64,000 nt of DNA from Chromatiales bacterium (GCA_024234935.1 JACKNI010000001.1:744001-808000), one strand, 5' to 3'. Positions 42,404 through 52,203 are shown, counted from the stretch's first letter. A program made the numbers and translations. Notes: generated by a model not told the origin, from the letters alone.

Positions 42404-43918
42404 ATGGACTCGCTGCCGGAAACGTTAGGAAGACAGGCCCGGGAGCAACCCGGGTCATTGGCCATCGTGGACGGCATCCACAGGCTGACCTACGCCCAGC
42501 TCTACAAAATGGCCGGCATTGTTGCAGCCCATCTCTGCGAATGCGGCATATCGCCCGGTGACCGTGTTGCAATGCTGCTGCCAAATTGCCCGCAAGCGGT
42601 GGCGCTGATCTATGGAACCTGGCTGGCGGGCGGCGTCATCGTGCCACTCAATCCGCAGGCACGCGGACAGGAAGCATGTGCCCTGGCGCAACATGCCGGC
42701 GCACGGATCATCGTTTGTGAGCCAGGCTACCGGGATCTCGATACCGTTGTCGGCACAGCCGAAACCAGCAACACGCTGGTGCCAATGATCGATGACCTCA
42801 TATCTGCTGGAGACACCGCAATCCCGGCCCCGGCGAAACTGAAGGCTGACGATCTTGCCATGCTGCTTTATACATCCGGGACCACTGGTCACCCGAAGGC
42901 CGTAATGCTTTCGCACGGAAACATCAGCGCCAATGTCGCTGCCATCATCGATTATCTGGAACTGACACGCGAAGACCGTGTGCTTTCCGTATTGCCGTTC
43001 AACTATTCCTATGGCAGCTCGGTATTACACACACACCTGGCCGTCGGTGCCACGATCGTACTGGAGAAGAACCTGGTCTTCCCGCATGCACTTGCCGAGA
43101 CCATGGTGAGAGAGCGGGTTACCGGATTCCCGGGTGTCCCCTCGACTTTCGCATTGCTGTTGTCGCGGGTTGACCTGGCAAGCATGCGGCTGGACTCGCT
43201 CCGTTACGTCACGCAAGCGGGTGCCGCCATGCCTGCCACACTGGTCGAAAAGCTGCGCAAAGCGCTCCCGCAGGCGCAGATCTTCATCATGTATGGCCAG
43301 ACCGAGGCAACCGCCCGGCTCAGCTACGTGCCGCCGGACCGGCTGGCTGACAAGCCTGGCTCAGCCGGAATACCCGTATCCGGCGTCGAGATTGAAATCC
43401 GTGACGAGCAGCGCCGCACACTCAAGTCATACGATACCGGCGAAGTGTGGGTCCGCGGGCCAAATGTCATGCAGGGCTATTGGCATGATGAGTCCGCCAC
43501 TCAAGCTGCATTGGTTGACGGCTGGCTGAAGACCGGCGACATCGGTTATCGCGACGACGAGGGTTTCCTGTTTCTGGTCGGCCGGCGCAGCGATATCATC
43601 AAGACCGGTGCACATCGCGTCCACCCCGGCGAAATCGAAGAGGTGATCGCCGGGCTGGCCGGCGTGAGCGAAGTTGCCATCGCGGGAATCGATGATGAGC
43701 TGCTCGGCCAGACGATCGCAGCCTGGGTCGTACCGGAACCTGGTCACGACATCAGCGTCGAAGCAATCAAGGCGCGGTGCCGGGACATGCTGGCAAGCTA
43801 CAAGATACCCAAGCAGGTACAGATAGTTGCCACCCTGCCGCGCACCGCCTCCGGAAAACTGCGCCGTATTGAACTATCGTCCCCGAAACCGGCCACAAGC
43901 ACGAAGGAAGTCCATTGA
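42404..43918 (+). CDS. AMP-dependent acyl-CoA/ACP ligase
   Basis: It activates a carboxylic acid as an adenylate and loads it onto a thiol, here plausibly the neighbouring carrier protein. The 504 residues carry the ANL-family motifs: LLYTSGTTGHPKAVML (P-loop), MYGQTEATARLS, TGDIGYRDDEGFLFLVGR and the hinge region DIIKTGAHRVHPGEIEEV. The catalytic C-terminal lysine lies in RTASGKLRR. The stop overlaps the next gene's TTG start by 4 nt. Similar ligases are a regular part of exosortase A EPS loci. Confidence 0.9.
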   Translation: MDSLPETLGRQAREQPGSLAIVDGIHRLTYAQLYKMAGIVAAHLCECGISPGDRVAMLLPNCPQAVALIYGTWLAGGVIVPLNPQARGQEACALAQHAGARIIVCEPGYRDLDTVVGTAETSNTLVPMIDDLISAGDTAIPAPAKLKADDLAMLLYTSGTTGHPKAVMLSHGNISANVAAIIDYLELTREDRVLSVLPFNYSYGSSVLHTHLAVGATIVLEKNLVFPHALAETMVRERVTGFPGVPSTFALLLSRVDLASMRLDSLRYVTQAGAAMPATLVEKLRKALPQAQIFIMYGQTEATARLSYVPPDRLADKPGSAGIPVSGVEIEIRDEQRRTLKSYDTGEVWVRGPNVMQGYWHDESATQAALVDGWLKTGDIGYRDDEGFLFLVGRRSDIIKTGAHRVHPGEIEEVIAGLAGVSEVAIAGIDDELLGQTIAAWVVPEPGHDISVEAIKARCRDMLASYKIPKQVQIVATLPRTASGKLRRIELSSPKPATSTKEVH

Positions 43919-44898
43919 ACACCCTAGACGCCAAGGTACTGGATCTTGATCTGGAACAGGAAGCCACGCGCATCGCATCCCGACTGCGCGACATCACGGC
44001 AAAGACTCTGCATCGACGCGGCCTGGTCGTGGCCATTTCCGGCGGCATTGACAGCTCGGTATCCTTTGCGCTGGCCGTTCGCGCACTGGGGCCGGACCGC
44101 ATCCTCGGGCTGATCCTGCCGGAACAGGATTCATCGGACGACAGCGCGGTACGCGCCACACTTCTCGCCCGTCATCTGGGCGTCAAGGTTGAAACCTTCA
44201 ATATCGCAGCCACGCTCGAAGCCATCGGCTGCTATCGCTGGCGGGATGAGGCCGTGCGATCGGTCATTCCGGCATACACCACAGGCTGGCGCATGAAGAT
44301 CGTGATCTCCGGCGGGATCGCCGGCCGGATCAATCATTTCAGGATCATCGCCGAGGCGCCGGACGGAACCCGGATCGAGGAATCCCTGGGACTGAAGCCG
44401 TACCTGCAGATCGTGGCCGCCACGAATTTCAAGCAACGAATTCGCAAGACGCTCGAGTATTTTCATGCCGACCGCCTGAATTATGCTGTTGTCGGCACAC
44501 CAAACCGGCTCGAGTATGACCAGGGCTTCTTCGTCAAGAACGGTGATGGCGCAGCCGACGTAAAGCCCATCGCGCATCTCTACAAGTCCCAGGTCTATGC
44601 CATGGCACGTCACCTTGGTCTGCCCGAGCGCGTGTGTGCCGCCGTACCGACCACCGACACCTACAGTCTCGCGCAAGGTCAGGACGAGTTCTATTTCGCC
44701 CTGCCGTATGCCCAGATGGACCTTGCCCTTTGGGCGCTCAACCACAACCGGCCGGCACGCGAACTGGCATCAGCCATTGGCGTTGATGAAGCGACCGCTG
44801 AAGCTGTCTATGCCGATATCCGCGCCAAGCGCCAGACGACCCGCTACCTGCATATGCCGCCGGTATTGGCAGGCGAGGTACCGGAACTGGACAGCTGA
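43915..44898 (+). CDS. NAD-synthase-like amide ligase with a central insertion
   Basis: The 327-residue protein has the N-type ATP pyrophosphatase fold: SGGIDSS at 42-48, the AVVGTPNRLEYDQGFFVKNGDG segment near 191-212, and ADVKPIAHLYKSQVYAMARHLGLP. Ammonia-dependent NAD synthase forms NAD from the deamido form. Residues about 110-169 (WRMKIVISGG to LKPYLQIVAAT) are an extra segment that ordinary NadE lacks. It has no glutaminase domain. The TTG start is supported by AAGGAAG and by the 4-nt overlap with the ligase gene. Context suggests amidation of an EPS-linked acid instead of NAD synthesis. Confidence 0.8.
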   Translation: MNTLDAKVLDLDLEQEATRIASRLRDITAKTLHRRGLVVAISGGIDSSVSFALAVRALGPDRILGLILPEQDSSDDSAVRATLLARHLGVKVETFNIAATLEAIGCYRWRDEAVRSVIPAYTTGWRMKIVISGGIAGRINHFRIIAEAPDGTRIEESLGLKPYLQIVAATNFKQRIRKTLEYFHADRLNYAVVGTPNRLEYDQGFFVKNGDGAADVKPIAHLYKSQVYAMARHLGLPERVCAAVPTTDTYSLAQGQDEFYFALPYAQMDLALWALNHNRPARELASAIGVDEATAEAVYADIRAKRQTTRYLHMPPVLAGEVPELDS

Positions 44899-44919
44899 GC
44901 AGCAGGCTGGTCCCGCAAG

Positions 44920-46848
44920 ATGTGTGGAATCGCCGGAATCTTTTCTCCGCCGGGTGAGCGGCCATCAGAGCGGCCGGATCTCGAGAGGATGATTCATAGC
45001 CTGCGGCACCGTGGGCCGGACGGTTTCGGATACCACATGGCGCCCGGCATCGGGCTCGCGCACGCGCGCCTGAGCATCATTGACCTCACCACCGGCGACC
45101 AGCCCATTCACAACGAATCGGGGACCGTCTCGGTCGTGTTCAATGGCGAGATCTTCAACTACCTGGAACTCAGAGCGGAACTGGAGGCGCGTGGACACCG
45201 CTTCTACACCACATCGGACACCGAGGTCCTGGTGCACCTCTACGAAGACTTCGGTGAGCGCTTTGTAGAGCATCTGAACGGCCAGTTTGCGATCGCCCTG
45301 TGGGACGCACCGGCACGTCGCCTGATACTGGCACGGGACCGGGTCGGCATCCGGCCCCTCTTCTACACATGGTCGCGACAGCGACTGCTTTTCGGTTCCG
45401 AGGTCAAGGCGATACTGGCGGAAGGCAGTCTGACGCCGCGCCTGGATGCCCAGAGCCTGATCGAGACTTTCAGTTACTGGTGCCCCCTGGAAGGCCGTTC
45501 GGCCTTCGAAGGAATCCATGCCTTGCCCCCCGGACACCTGATGATTGTCGAAGGCACGCAAAGCAAGGTCACATGCTACTGGGACTGGGATTTCAGCAAC
45601 CCGGCTCCTCCCCGGGGCAACCACCAGGAGCGCGTCGAGGAACTGCGCGCATTGCTCGAGGACGCCGTGCGACTGCAGCTGCGCTCCGATGTCCCGGTCG
45701 GCGCCTACCTCAGCGGCGGGCTGGACTCATCCGCGATCACGAGCATTACGCAGCGTATCACCCGCCAGCCGGTGCGGGCCTTCTCGCTGACCTTCGAGGA
45801 TGCCGAATTCGACGAGGGTGATTTTCAGCGCCTGATGGGTAAAGCACTGGGTGTCGAGCGTACCGAGTTCTGCTGCAAACACGGCGACATCGCCGCAGCC
45901 TTCGGCCAGGCAATCCGCCATGTCGAGGCACCGATGGTACGCACGGCACCGGTGCCCCTGATGTTGCTGGCACAGCGGGTACGGGAGGCCGGCTACAAGG
46001 TCGTTCTCACGGGTGAAGGTGCCGACGAAGTATTCGCCGGCTACGACCTGTTTCGCGAGGCGAAAATTCGCCGCTGGATTGCAGGTAATCCGGACTCGGC
46101 ATGGCGCGGGCGTCTGCTTGAACGTCTGTACCCCTACCTGGCCAACTCACCGACCCGCAGCCAGGCCTTCGCCAGGCAGTTTTTCGCCGCGGGGAAGGAG
46201 GACCCGCAACACACCGCCTTTGCCCACCTGCCACGGATCCGGACAACGCAGCGCAGTCTGCAGTTCCTGTCGGCAGGTCTGCGGGAGGAATCGCGCAAGT
46301 TTGACGCAGCCGCAGCATTGGCCGACGCCTTTCCACGGGTCACGCCGGCCTGGCCACCACTGGGCAGGGACCAGTACATCGAAGCTCACACGCTGATGTC
46401 GGGCTATCTGCTCAGCACCCAAGGCGACCGGATGGCCATGGCCAACTCCATCGAAGGCCGCTTCCCCTATCTCGACCACCGTGTCATCGAATTTGCCTGT
46501 CGCCTGCCGCCATCAAGCAAACTGTCTGGAATGCGGGAGAAACACATCCTCAAGCAGGCTGTGGCGCCCTGGGTGCCGGACCAGATCCGTGCGCGGGTGA
46601 AGCAGCCTTACCGCTCGCCGGACAGCCAGAGCTTCTTCGCCGCCGGGCAACCGCACCCGCTGGTTGTAGAAATGCTTGACGCCGGCAGAGTCCGCGACGC
46701 GGGCTACTTCGACCCGCTTGCGGTGGCCCGTCTGACGGAAAAATGTCGAAGCGGCAAAGCCATCGGCTTTGGTGACAACATGGCTTTCATCGGCATTCTC
46801 TCCACCATGACTCTGCACGCGACCTTCATCGCCGCAGGGACCACCTGA
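44920..46848 (+). CDS. Glutamine-dependent asparagine synthetase-like amidotransferase
   Basis: The 642-residue protein has an N-terminal class II glutaminase domain with the nucleophile C2 (MCGIAGIF), then an ATP pyrophosphatase synthetase domain with SGGLDSSAI near residue 268 and GEGADEVFAGYDLF further on. It belongs to the AsnB family, whose members in exosortase EPS loci are thought to amidate a sugar acid or other EPS component. The gene starts 21 nt after the NAD-synthase-like gene, giving two ammonia-transferring ligases in a row. Confidence 0.9.
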   Translation: MCGIAGIFSPPGERPSERPDLERMIHSLRHRGPDGFGYHMAPGIGLAHARLSIIDLTTGDQPIHNESGTVSVVFNGEIFNYLELRAELEARGHRFYTTSDTEVLVHLYEDFGERFVEHLNGQFAIALWDAPARRLILARDRVGIRPLFYTWSRQRLLFGSEVKAILAEGSLTPRLDAQSLIETFSYWCPLEGRSAFEGIHALPPGHLMIVEGTQSKVTCYWDWDFSNPAPPRGNHQERVEELRALLEDAVRLQLRSDVPVGAYLSGGLDSSAITSITQRITRQPVRAFSLTFEDAEFDEGDFQRLMGKALGVERTEFCCKHGDIAAAFGQAIRHVEAPMVRTAPVPLMLLAQRVREAGYKVVLTGEGADEVFAGYDLFREAKIRRWIAGNPDSAWRGRLLERLYPYLANSPTRSQAFARQFFAAGKEDPQHTAFAHLPRIRTTQRSLQFLSAGLREESRKFDAAAALADAFPRVTPAWPPLGRDQYIEAHTLMSGYLLSTQGDRMAMANSIEGRFPYLDHRVIEFACRLPPSSKLSGMREKHILKQAVAPWVPDQIRARVKQPYRSPDSQSFFAAGQPHPLVVEMLDAGRVRDAGYFDPLAVARLTEKCRSGKAIGFGDNMAFIGILSTMTLHATFIAAGTT

Positions 46849-46865
46849 TTGCAGGTCTGCAGGCC

Positions 46866-48263
46866 ATGGTGAGCGCAGTTGCCACGCAACTTCTGAACAG
46901 CAGTCCGGTCTGGCTGCAAAACTGCGCGATCAGCGCCTATGGCTGGCAGTTGCGCCAGCAGCGATATGGCGGCGAGTTCCGCAGTATCTACGCCGAACTC
47001 GAACGCAGCGATCGCTACAGTACTGCCGAGCTTGCCGAACTGCAGGCGCGTCTCCTCGGATCAATGCTGAGTCATGCGGTCAGCACCGTGTCTTACTACC
47101 GGAAGCAATGTGCAGTGGATCCAGCCCGGCTCGGATCGATGAGTGCTGAAGAGATGCTTGCGGCATTTCCGGTTCTGCCAAAATCAAGGCTGCGGGCCAT
47201 GCCGGCAGATTTTGTCGCAGTGAGCGCAGGGGCCACCGTCGACATCCAGACCAGCGGCTCAACCGGGAGTCCGCTGAAAGTCACCACGACCAGCGCCGCA
47301 ATCCGGCGCAACTATGCCTTTTTCGCCCGCTTTCTCGGCTGGCACGGGGTGAGCCCTTTTGATGAGAGCGCAACCTTCGCCGGCCGGCTCTTCAGTGCAT
47401 CCGGCCGGGGCAGAGACACGCCATGGCGGCGCAACGCCGCCATGCACGATACGCTGTTCTCCTCATACAACCTGAGTGATGCAAATATCCCCGCATACAT
47501 CCGTGAACTTGAAAGAAGGCAGCCGGTTTTCATCGACTCATACCCATCCTCCATCTACCGGATTGCCAGTTTCCTGAAATCGCGCGGGCAGCAACACCGG
47601 ATACGCCCGAAGGTAATCGTCACTTCCTCGGAAACCCTGCTGGATTCGCAGCGCGAGACCATCGAGGAGGTATTTTGTTGTCCGGTACGCGACCAGTACG
47701 GCAGCGCCGAGATGGCCGGGTTTTTCGCCGAGTGCGAGCACGGTCGTTATCATGTTGCCCCGGAGTATGGCATCGTGGAAATCGTCGACGCTGATGGCGC
47801 ACCAGTACCGGTTGGCGAAATGGGCGAACTGTGCCTGACCGGGCTGATCAATCCCACCATGCCGCTGATTCGCTATCTGATCGGCGATGTCGGCCGGCTG
47901 TCAGACAGTTCCTGTGCCTGCGGTCGACACGCCCCGGTTGTGGAATCGATCGAAGGTCGCATCGACGATGTGATCATCACGCCTTCCGGGCGCCATGTCG
48001 GACGTCTCGACCCGGCCTTCAAGGGCGTGACGGGTATCCGTGAGAGCCAGATCCTGCAGACGGCCCGGGATGAGGTTGTGGTGCGTATCGTCAGCGATGA
48101 CCGCAGCCAGGTGAACGGCGCGGGGCTGGTCAGCAACCTCAGCGAGAGAATCGGCACCGATGTTCACATAAGCATCGAGTTCGTCGAGAGCATCGACAAG
48201 GAACCGAACGGCAAGTTCCGCTCGGTGAAAAGCCTGCTGCCAAAGACACAGCGGCCAGGTTGA
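46866..48263 (+). CDS. CapK/PaaK-like adenylate-forming enzyme
   Basis: The 465 residues belong to the phenylacetate-CoA ligase-like (CapK) family seen in capsule and EPS clusters. Motifs are TSGSTGSPLKVTTT, DQYGSAEMAGFFAEC, and a C-terminal region IEGRIDDVIITPSGRHVG. Members activate an acid as an adenylate, but few have a known substrate. It lies 17 nt after the asparagine synthetase gene. The next gene starts on the last base of its stop codon, so translation is probably coupled. Confidence 0.82.
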   Translation: MVSAVATQLLNSSPVWLQNCAISAYGWQLRQQRYGGEFRSIYAELERSDRYSTAELAELQARLLGSMLSHAVSTVSYYRKQCAVDPARLGSMSAEEMLAAFPVLPKSRLRAMPADFVAVSAGATVDIQTSGSTGSPLKVTTTSAAIRRNYAFFARFLGWHGVSPFDESATFAGRLFSASGRGRDTPWRRNAAMHDTLFSSYNLSDANIPAYIRELERRQPVFIDSYPSSIYRIASFLKSRGQQHRIRPKVIVTSSETLLDSQRETIEEVFCCPVRDQYGSAEMAGFFAECEHGRYHVAPEYGIVEIVDADGAPVPVGEMGELCLTGLINPTMPLIRYLIGDVGRLSDSSCACGRHAPVVESIEGRIDDVIITPSGRHVGRLDPAFKGVTGIRESQILQTARDEVVVRIVSDDRSQVNGAGLVSNLSERIGTDVHISIEFVESIDKEPNGKFRSVKSLLPKTQRPG

Positions 48264-49336
48264 TGGTCAGGTCCGTGGTCAGGCTGGCAGCAGTCGGGGA
48301 TATCTGCCCCGGCGATCACTATTTCAGCTTCGGTCACGGTGCCGGCTCGCTGTCCGCGAGACAGCGCGGCCAGGCACTCAAGGCGCTGTCACCCGCGCTG
48401 CAGGATGCTGATATCGCACTGTGCAACCTCGAAGGGGTACTCAGTTTGCGGAGCAACGTGCCTGATCCGGTTGAGAGCCGGGTATTTCGCGGTCCGCCTG
48501 ACTGGGCCCTGGCATTGCGTGAAGCCGGGTTTACCGCGGTGAGTGTTGCGAACAATCATTCCCTGCAGCATGGCATCGAGGCTTTCCGGGACACTGTGGA
48601 TGCGTGTCGCAAGGCCGGGCTTGATGTCATCGGACTTGCCGACGAGCGCGGACTCCCCGTACCGGTCATCCATAACTTTGGCGCAATCCGCATTGCCCTC
48701 CTCGGCGCATCCTTTGTGCCGGACCCCCGGGGGACGTCGACGAACAGCTATGCGGCACCGGAACCGGACGCCCTGCTGGAACAGATCAGCAGCCTGGCGG
48801 CCACTGGTGCGTGTGTGGTCATCGCTCTCCATGCGGGCGAAGAAGGCCGGCTGCTGCCGGACCCTGGCACCATGTCGGCGATCAACGCGCTTTCCACGGC
48901 CGGCGCACGCCTGATCCTGATTCATCACAGCCATGTTTTTCAGCCGGTTTTCCGGCACGGTCACAGCCTTGTCGCTTCAGGTCTCGGCGACTGCCTGTTC
49001 GACCTGCACTGGCATCCGGCCTTGACCAGTGCGGCCGTACTGCTGGCCGATATTCCGGCAGAGGGCGATATTCTGGACACGCTGCTGCCATTCCGCCTGA
49101 CTGCGGGCATGGAACTGCAACTCCTGACTGACGATCACAAGACCCGTTTTCTGCAAACGCTGGGTACCCGCTGCGAACAGTTGCTTGAAAAGCGCCCAAG
49201 CCAGCCGGACCAGCTTCGGGCGCTGCAGATCCGCAAGGCGCTTTACTTCCTGATGCACTTTCCACAGGGCGAATCGCGGCTGAAGCTGCGGTTTCTGACC
49301 GCGAAAGTGCGTCGGCGGCTGGGATTTCGGGCATGA
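48263..49336 (+). CDS. CapA/PgsA-like metallophosphoesterase-fold protein
   Basis: CapA-family proteins take part in poly-gamma-glutamate or capsule synthesis; the domain resembles metallophosphatases. The 357 residues show AAVGDICPGDHYF, LCNLEGVLSL, ANNHSLQHGIEAF, HAGEEGRLLPDP and HHSHVFQPV, which line up the likely metal ligands. It has no signal peptide or membrane helix, so it probably works in the cytosol. No capB or capC partner is near. I start at the ATG overlapping the capK-like stop by one base. Confidence 0.82.
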   Translation: MVRSVVRLAAVGDICPGDHYFSFGHGAGSLSARQRGQALKALSPALQDADIALCNLEGVLSLRSNVPDPVESRVFRGPPDWALALREAGFTAVSVANNHSLQHGIEAFRDTVDACRKAGLDVIGLADERGLPVPVIHNFGAIRIALLGASFVPDPRGTSTNSYAAPEPDALLEQISSLAATGACVVIALHAGEEGRLLPDPGTMSAINALSTAGARLILIHHSHVFQPVFRHGHSLVASGLGDCLFDLHWHPALTSAAVLLADIPAEGDILDTLLPFRLTAGMELQLLTDDHKTRFLQTLGTRCEQLLEKRPSQPDQLRALQIRKALYFLMHFPQGESRLKLRFLTAKVRRRLGFRA

Positions 49337-50430
49337 AAGTCCTGCATGTACTGCCCAATGCGGGCAGCGGGATCGAAACACTCGTCACTGCGATGTTGCC
49401 CGGTTTCCGTCAGCACGAGGTTGAAACCCACCTGCTCTATCTGAGCGATGTGGTCGCGCCAGTTGATGCTGCCGGCAGGGACGCCTGCTCGCTGACCGTG
49501 ATGAATATTCGTCGGGATCCCTTGAAGACGATAGCCGGATACCGCAACATGATTCGCGCCTTGCGTCCGGATATCGTGCACGCACATTCCATGTTGCCGA
49601 GCCTGCTGGCGGCCACCGGACGCAACCGTGGCACCTGCCATGTCAGAACTGTTCATGCACCCTATCCGTATTTCTCCGCACGGGATGCGCGCTCCCTGAT
49701 CAAGCGCCACATCGAGGGCAAGGCGCTCGGCTACACCGCCTCCACCGTCGTATGCGTGAGCAATGCCGTTGCCAGGAGTCTGCCATGGCAGATGGCCAGG
49801 CCAGTGCTCACCATTTACAACGGAGTGAGCACAGTTCAGCCAATGCCCACGCCGCACAACGCCGGCAATCTCCTGATCGTGACGGCAGGCCGGCTCGAAG
49901 CGCAGAAGAACTATCCGCGTTTGCTGAAGGCCTTTTCGACGTTGCGGCATGCAGTGCCCGAAGCACAACTTGCCATTGCGGGCGAAGGTTCGCAGCGCGG
50001 GATGCTGGAGGACATGATTCGTACATTGCAGCTCGAGAATCACGTCACGCTGCTGGGCCAGGTGACCGACATGACTGCGCTCTACGAGAAAGCAGCCCTG
50101 TTCGTGCTGAGTTCAGATTATGAAGGGCTGGGCCTGGTTACCATGGAGGCGCTTTGCGCCGGCTGTCCGGTCGTGAGTACACCCATCGAGCCATCGCGGG
50201 AGATTGATGCCATCCTCGGCGGCGGCATGATTCATTTCGCCAGAGACCTCTCGCCGGACGCGCTCTCGGAAACCATGGAAAATACCCTGCGCAACGTCTC
50301 ATCCACAGATCCGGATTTCACGGTGAAAATATCCTTAATACGAAAACGGCTGTCGGTCGAAAACTGTGCTGCACAGTATCTCGCCCTGTACCACAGCACC
50401 GATGACCACCAGAGGCGGCATGCGGCATGA
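49333..50430 (+). CDS. Glycosyltransferase family 4
   Basis: A retaining GT-B enzyme of 365 residues that adds a sugar to the growing lipid-linked repeat. The N-terminal domain starts KVLHVLPNAGSGIETLV, and the C-terminal domain has VTAGRLEAQKNYPRLL and the donor-binding ALFVLSSDYEGLGLVTMEALCAG. The start overlaps the CapA-like stop by 4 nt (ATGA). Donor and acceptor sugars cannot be read from the sequence. Confidence 0.9.
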   Translation: MKVLHVLPNAGSGIETLVTAMLPGFRQHEVETHLLYLSDVVAPVDAAGRDACSLTVMNIRRDPLKTIAGYRNMIRALRPDIVHAHSMLPSLLAATGRNRGTCHVRTVHAPYPYFSARDARSLIKRHIEGKALGYTASTVVCVSNAVARSLPWQMARPVLTIYNGVSTVQPMPTPHNAGNLLIVTAGRLEAQKNYPRLLKAFSTLRHAVPEAQLAIAGEGSQRGMLEDMIRTLQLENHVTLLGQVTDMTALYEKAALFVLSSDYEGLGLVTMEALCAGCPVVSTPIEPSREIDAILGGGMIHFARDLSPDALSETMENTLRNVSSTDPDFTVKISLIRKRLSVENCAAQYLALYHSTDDHQRRHAA

Positions 50431-51407
50431 ACAGCCTGGGCGACAAATCCGATATACCGACGGTTGCCATCGTCATACCGGCCCGGAACGAGGCGGATTA
50501 CCTGAGCCGGTGCCTGCAAGCGCTGGCCCTGCAGGACTATCCGGCAGACCATATCGAGATCATTCTTAGCGACAACGGATCGACTGATGCGACCGCGGAA
50601 ATTGCCCGGACACACGGCATCAATGTACTCCACCACCCCCGGGGGCGGGTGGGCGCGGTACGCAACAGTGGCGCACGAGCGACCAGCAGCCAGATCCTGG
50701 CTTTCGTGGATGCCGATTGCGTAACGCACACCAACTGGCTGTCGGCTGCGGTCAGTGCTCTGGCGACTCCGGGAGTCGGCGTTGCCGGGGGCGGCTATCT
50801 CGCGGACCCTCGTGGCACCTGGGTACAGCACGCATGGGCACCGACGAGACCCGCACCGACTGCCGAGGTTGCTGCCCTGCCAGGTGGCAGCATAGTCGTT
50901 GAGCGGGAACTGTTTTCCGCACTCGGCGGCTTCAATGAACAGCTTTCTGCCGGGGAAGACGACGATTTCTGTCGCCGGGTACGCGATCGCGGCCTAAAGG
51001 TACTCGCGGTAGAGGCAAGCTGTGTGATACATCTGGGGTATCCGCGTACCTTAGGTGCTGTCGCGCGCCGGCAGCTTTGGCATGGGAGCTATCAGCTGGA
51101 TGTCGCCGAGACCTGGCGCGAACCGCAACTGCTCATGACACACTCCTATGCGCTTGGTTTGCTGACCGTTCTGACCACGCCATGGTCCGGAGCTGCAGGC
51201 TGGGCAGTCGCTGGCTTGCTGCTGGCACCACCAGTACTGCTGATGTCGATTGCCAAGGCAGCTCAGCGGCACGACCGGCTCGCAACCTTGCTGCGGATGA
51301 TTCCGGTGGCCGCGGCCTTCTATTGCGGCCGGGCACTCGGTCTGCTGAACAACTACCGTCGACTTGCACGATCGAGGAATTCATTGCACGAGAGGTCAGG
51401 AAGATGA
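50427..51407 (+). CDS. Glycosyltransferase family 2 with C-terminal membrane segments
   Basis: The 326-residue GT-A enzyme shows VAIVIPARNEADYLSRCL, the metal-binding LAFVDADCV, and GGFNEQLSAGEDDDFCRRV. Two or three hydrophobic segments after residue 230 anchor it in the inner membrane. The start overlaps the previous gene by 4 nt (ATGA) and its stop overlaps the next by 4 nt, showing a tight operon. Confidence 0.88.
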   Translation: MNSLGDKSDIPTVAIVIPARNEADYLSRCLQALALQDYPADHIEIILSDNGSTDATAEIARTHGINVLHHPRGRVGAVRNSGARATSSQILAFVDADCVTHTNWLSAAVSALATPGVGVAGGGYLADPRGTWVQHAWAPTRPAPTAEVAALPGGSIVVERELFSALGGFNEQLSAGEDDDFCRRVRDRGLKVLAVEASCVIHLGYPRTLGAVARRQLWHGSYQLDVAETWREPQLLMTHSYALGLLTVLTTPWSGAAGWAVAGLLLAPPVLLMSIAKAAQRHDRLATLLRMIPVAAAFYCGRALGLLNNYRRLARSRNSLHERSGR

Positions 51408-52201
51408 CAAGACCGTGGAAATGGATTGCACTGAGCCTGATGGTGCTCAGTGGCTGCAATCCCCAGGAGGAAAACATGACAGCACGACACGACGCCATCG
51501 ACTGGTCCGCACTGAGCGGCAAGACAATCGTCTTTGCCCACCAGTCAGTAGGCACGAATATCCTGAGCGGCGTGGAACAGCTCGCCCGCCGCGACGGCAT
51601 CACGCTGCCGGTTCGCGAACAGCGTGGCGCGCCGGCTGGTACCGGCATCACCCATTTCAACGTCGGTCGAAACGAGGACCCACTGGGCAAGATCAGGGAC
51701 TTCTCCGCTGCAATGGATGAGGGCGCGGCCCGAGGTGCAGACATCGCGCTGATGAAGCTCTGCTACATCGACTTCAATGCAAAGACCGACGCCCGGCAGC
51801 TTGCCGAAGCATATATCAGCGGCCTGGATGCGCTCAGTCAGAAATATCCGGATACGCGCTTCGTTGCAGTCACCGCGCCGCTGGCAGCGGTGCAGACAGG
51901 CCCAAAAGCATTGGTCAAGCGCCTGCTTGGAAAGCAGCCGGCACAGTACATCGAAAATGCCAAACGTGCCGAGTTCAACGAACTCGTCCGGGCACACTAC
52001 AAATCCGGCAGTCGCCTGTTCGATCTGGCGCGCGTGGAAGCCGATGGCGGCGGCACACATACGGTAGTACGCGTTGCCGGTCGCGATGTCGAGGCCCTTG
52101 ATCCTGCACTTACCGATGACGGCGGCCATCTGAACGAGCGCGGAGAGCTGCTGGCCGCCACGGAGTTCCTCAATGTCATCGGCGCCATCCCGGCAAAGTA
52201 G
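51404..52201 (+). CDS. SGNH/GDSL-like lipoprotein, probable esterase
   Basis: I chose ATG 51404, which overlaps the glycosyltransferase stop (ATGA) and opens a lipoprotein signal with lipobox LSGC (C18). The longer frame from 51077 lies within the previous gene. The 265 residues have an SGNH-like layout: IVFAHQSVGTNIL in the block I position (HQS instead of the usual GDS) and DGGHLNERGELL in the block V position. It may remove acyl groups from the EPS in the periplasm. The substitution in block I makes the enzymatic activity uncertain. Confidence 0.72.
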   Translation: MTRPWKWIALSLMVLSGCNPQEENMTARHDAIDWSALSGKTIVFAHQSVGTNILSGVEQLARRDGITLPVREQRGAPAGTGITHFNVGRNEDPLGKIRDFSAAMDEGAARGADIALMKLCYIDFNAKTDARQLAEAYISGLDALSQKYPDTRFVAVTAPLAAVQTGPKALVKRLLGKQPAQYIENAKRAEFNELVRAHYKSGSRLFDLARVEADGGGTHTVVRVAGRDVEALDPALTDDGGHLNERGELLAATEFLNVIGAIPAK

Positions 52202-52203
52202 CC

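Noticed and set aside
51077..51403. N-terminal extension of the SGNH-like protein
   Set aside because: The extension lies inside the preceding glycosyltransferase gene in another frame, and a lipoprotein signal starts at 51404 with a 4-nt overlap, the pattern seen in the rest of the operon.
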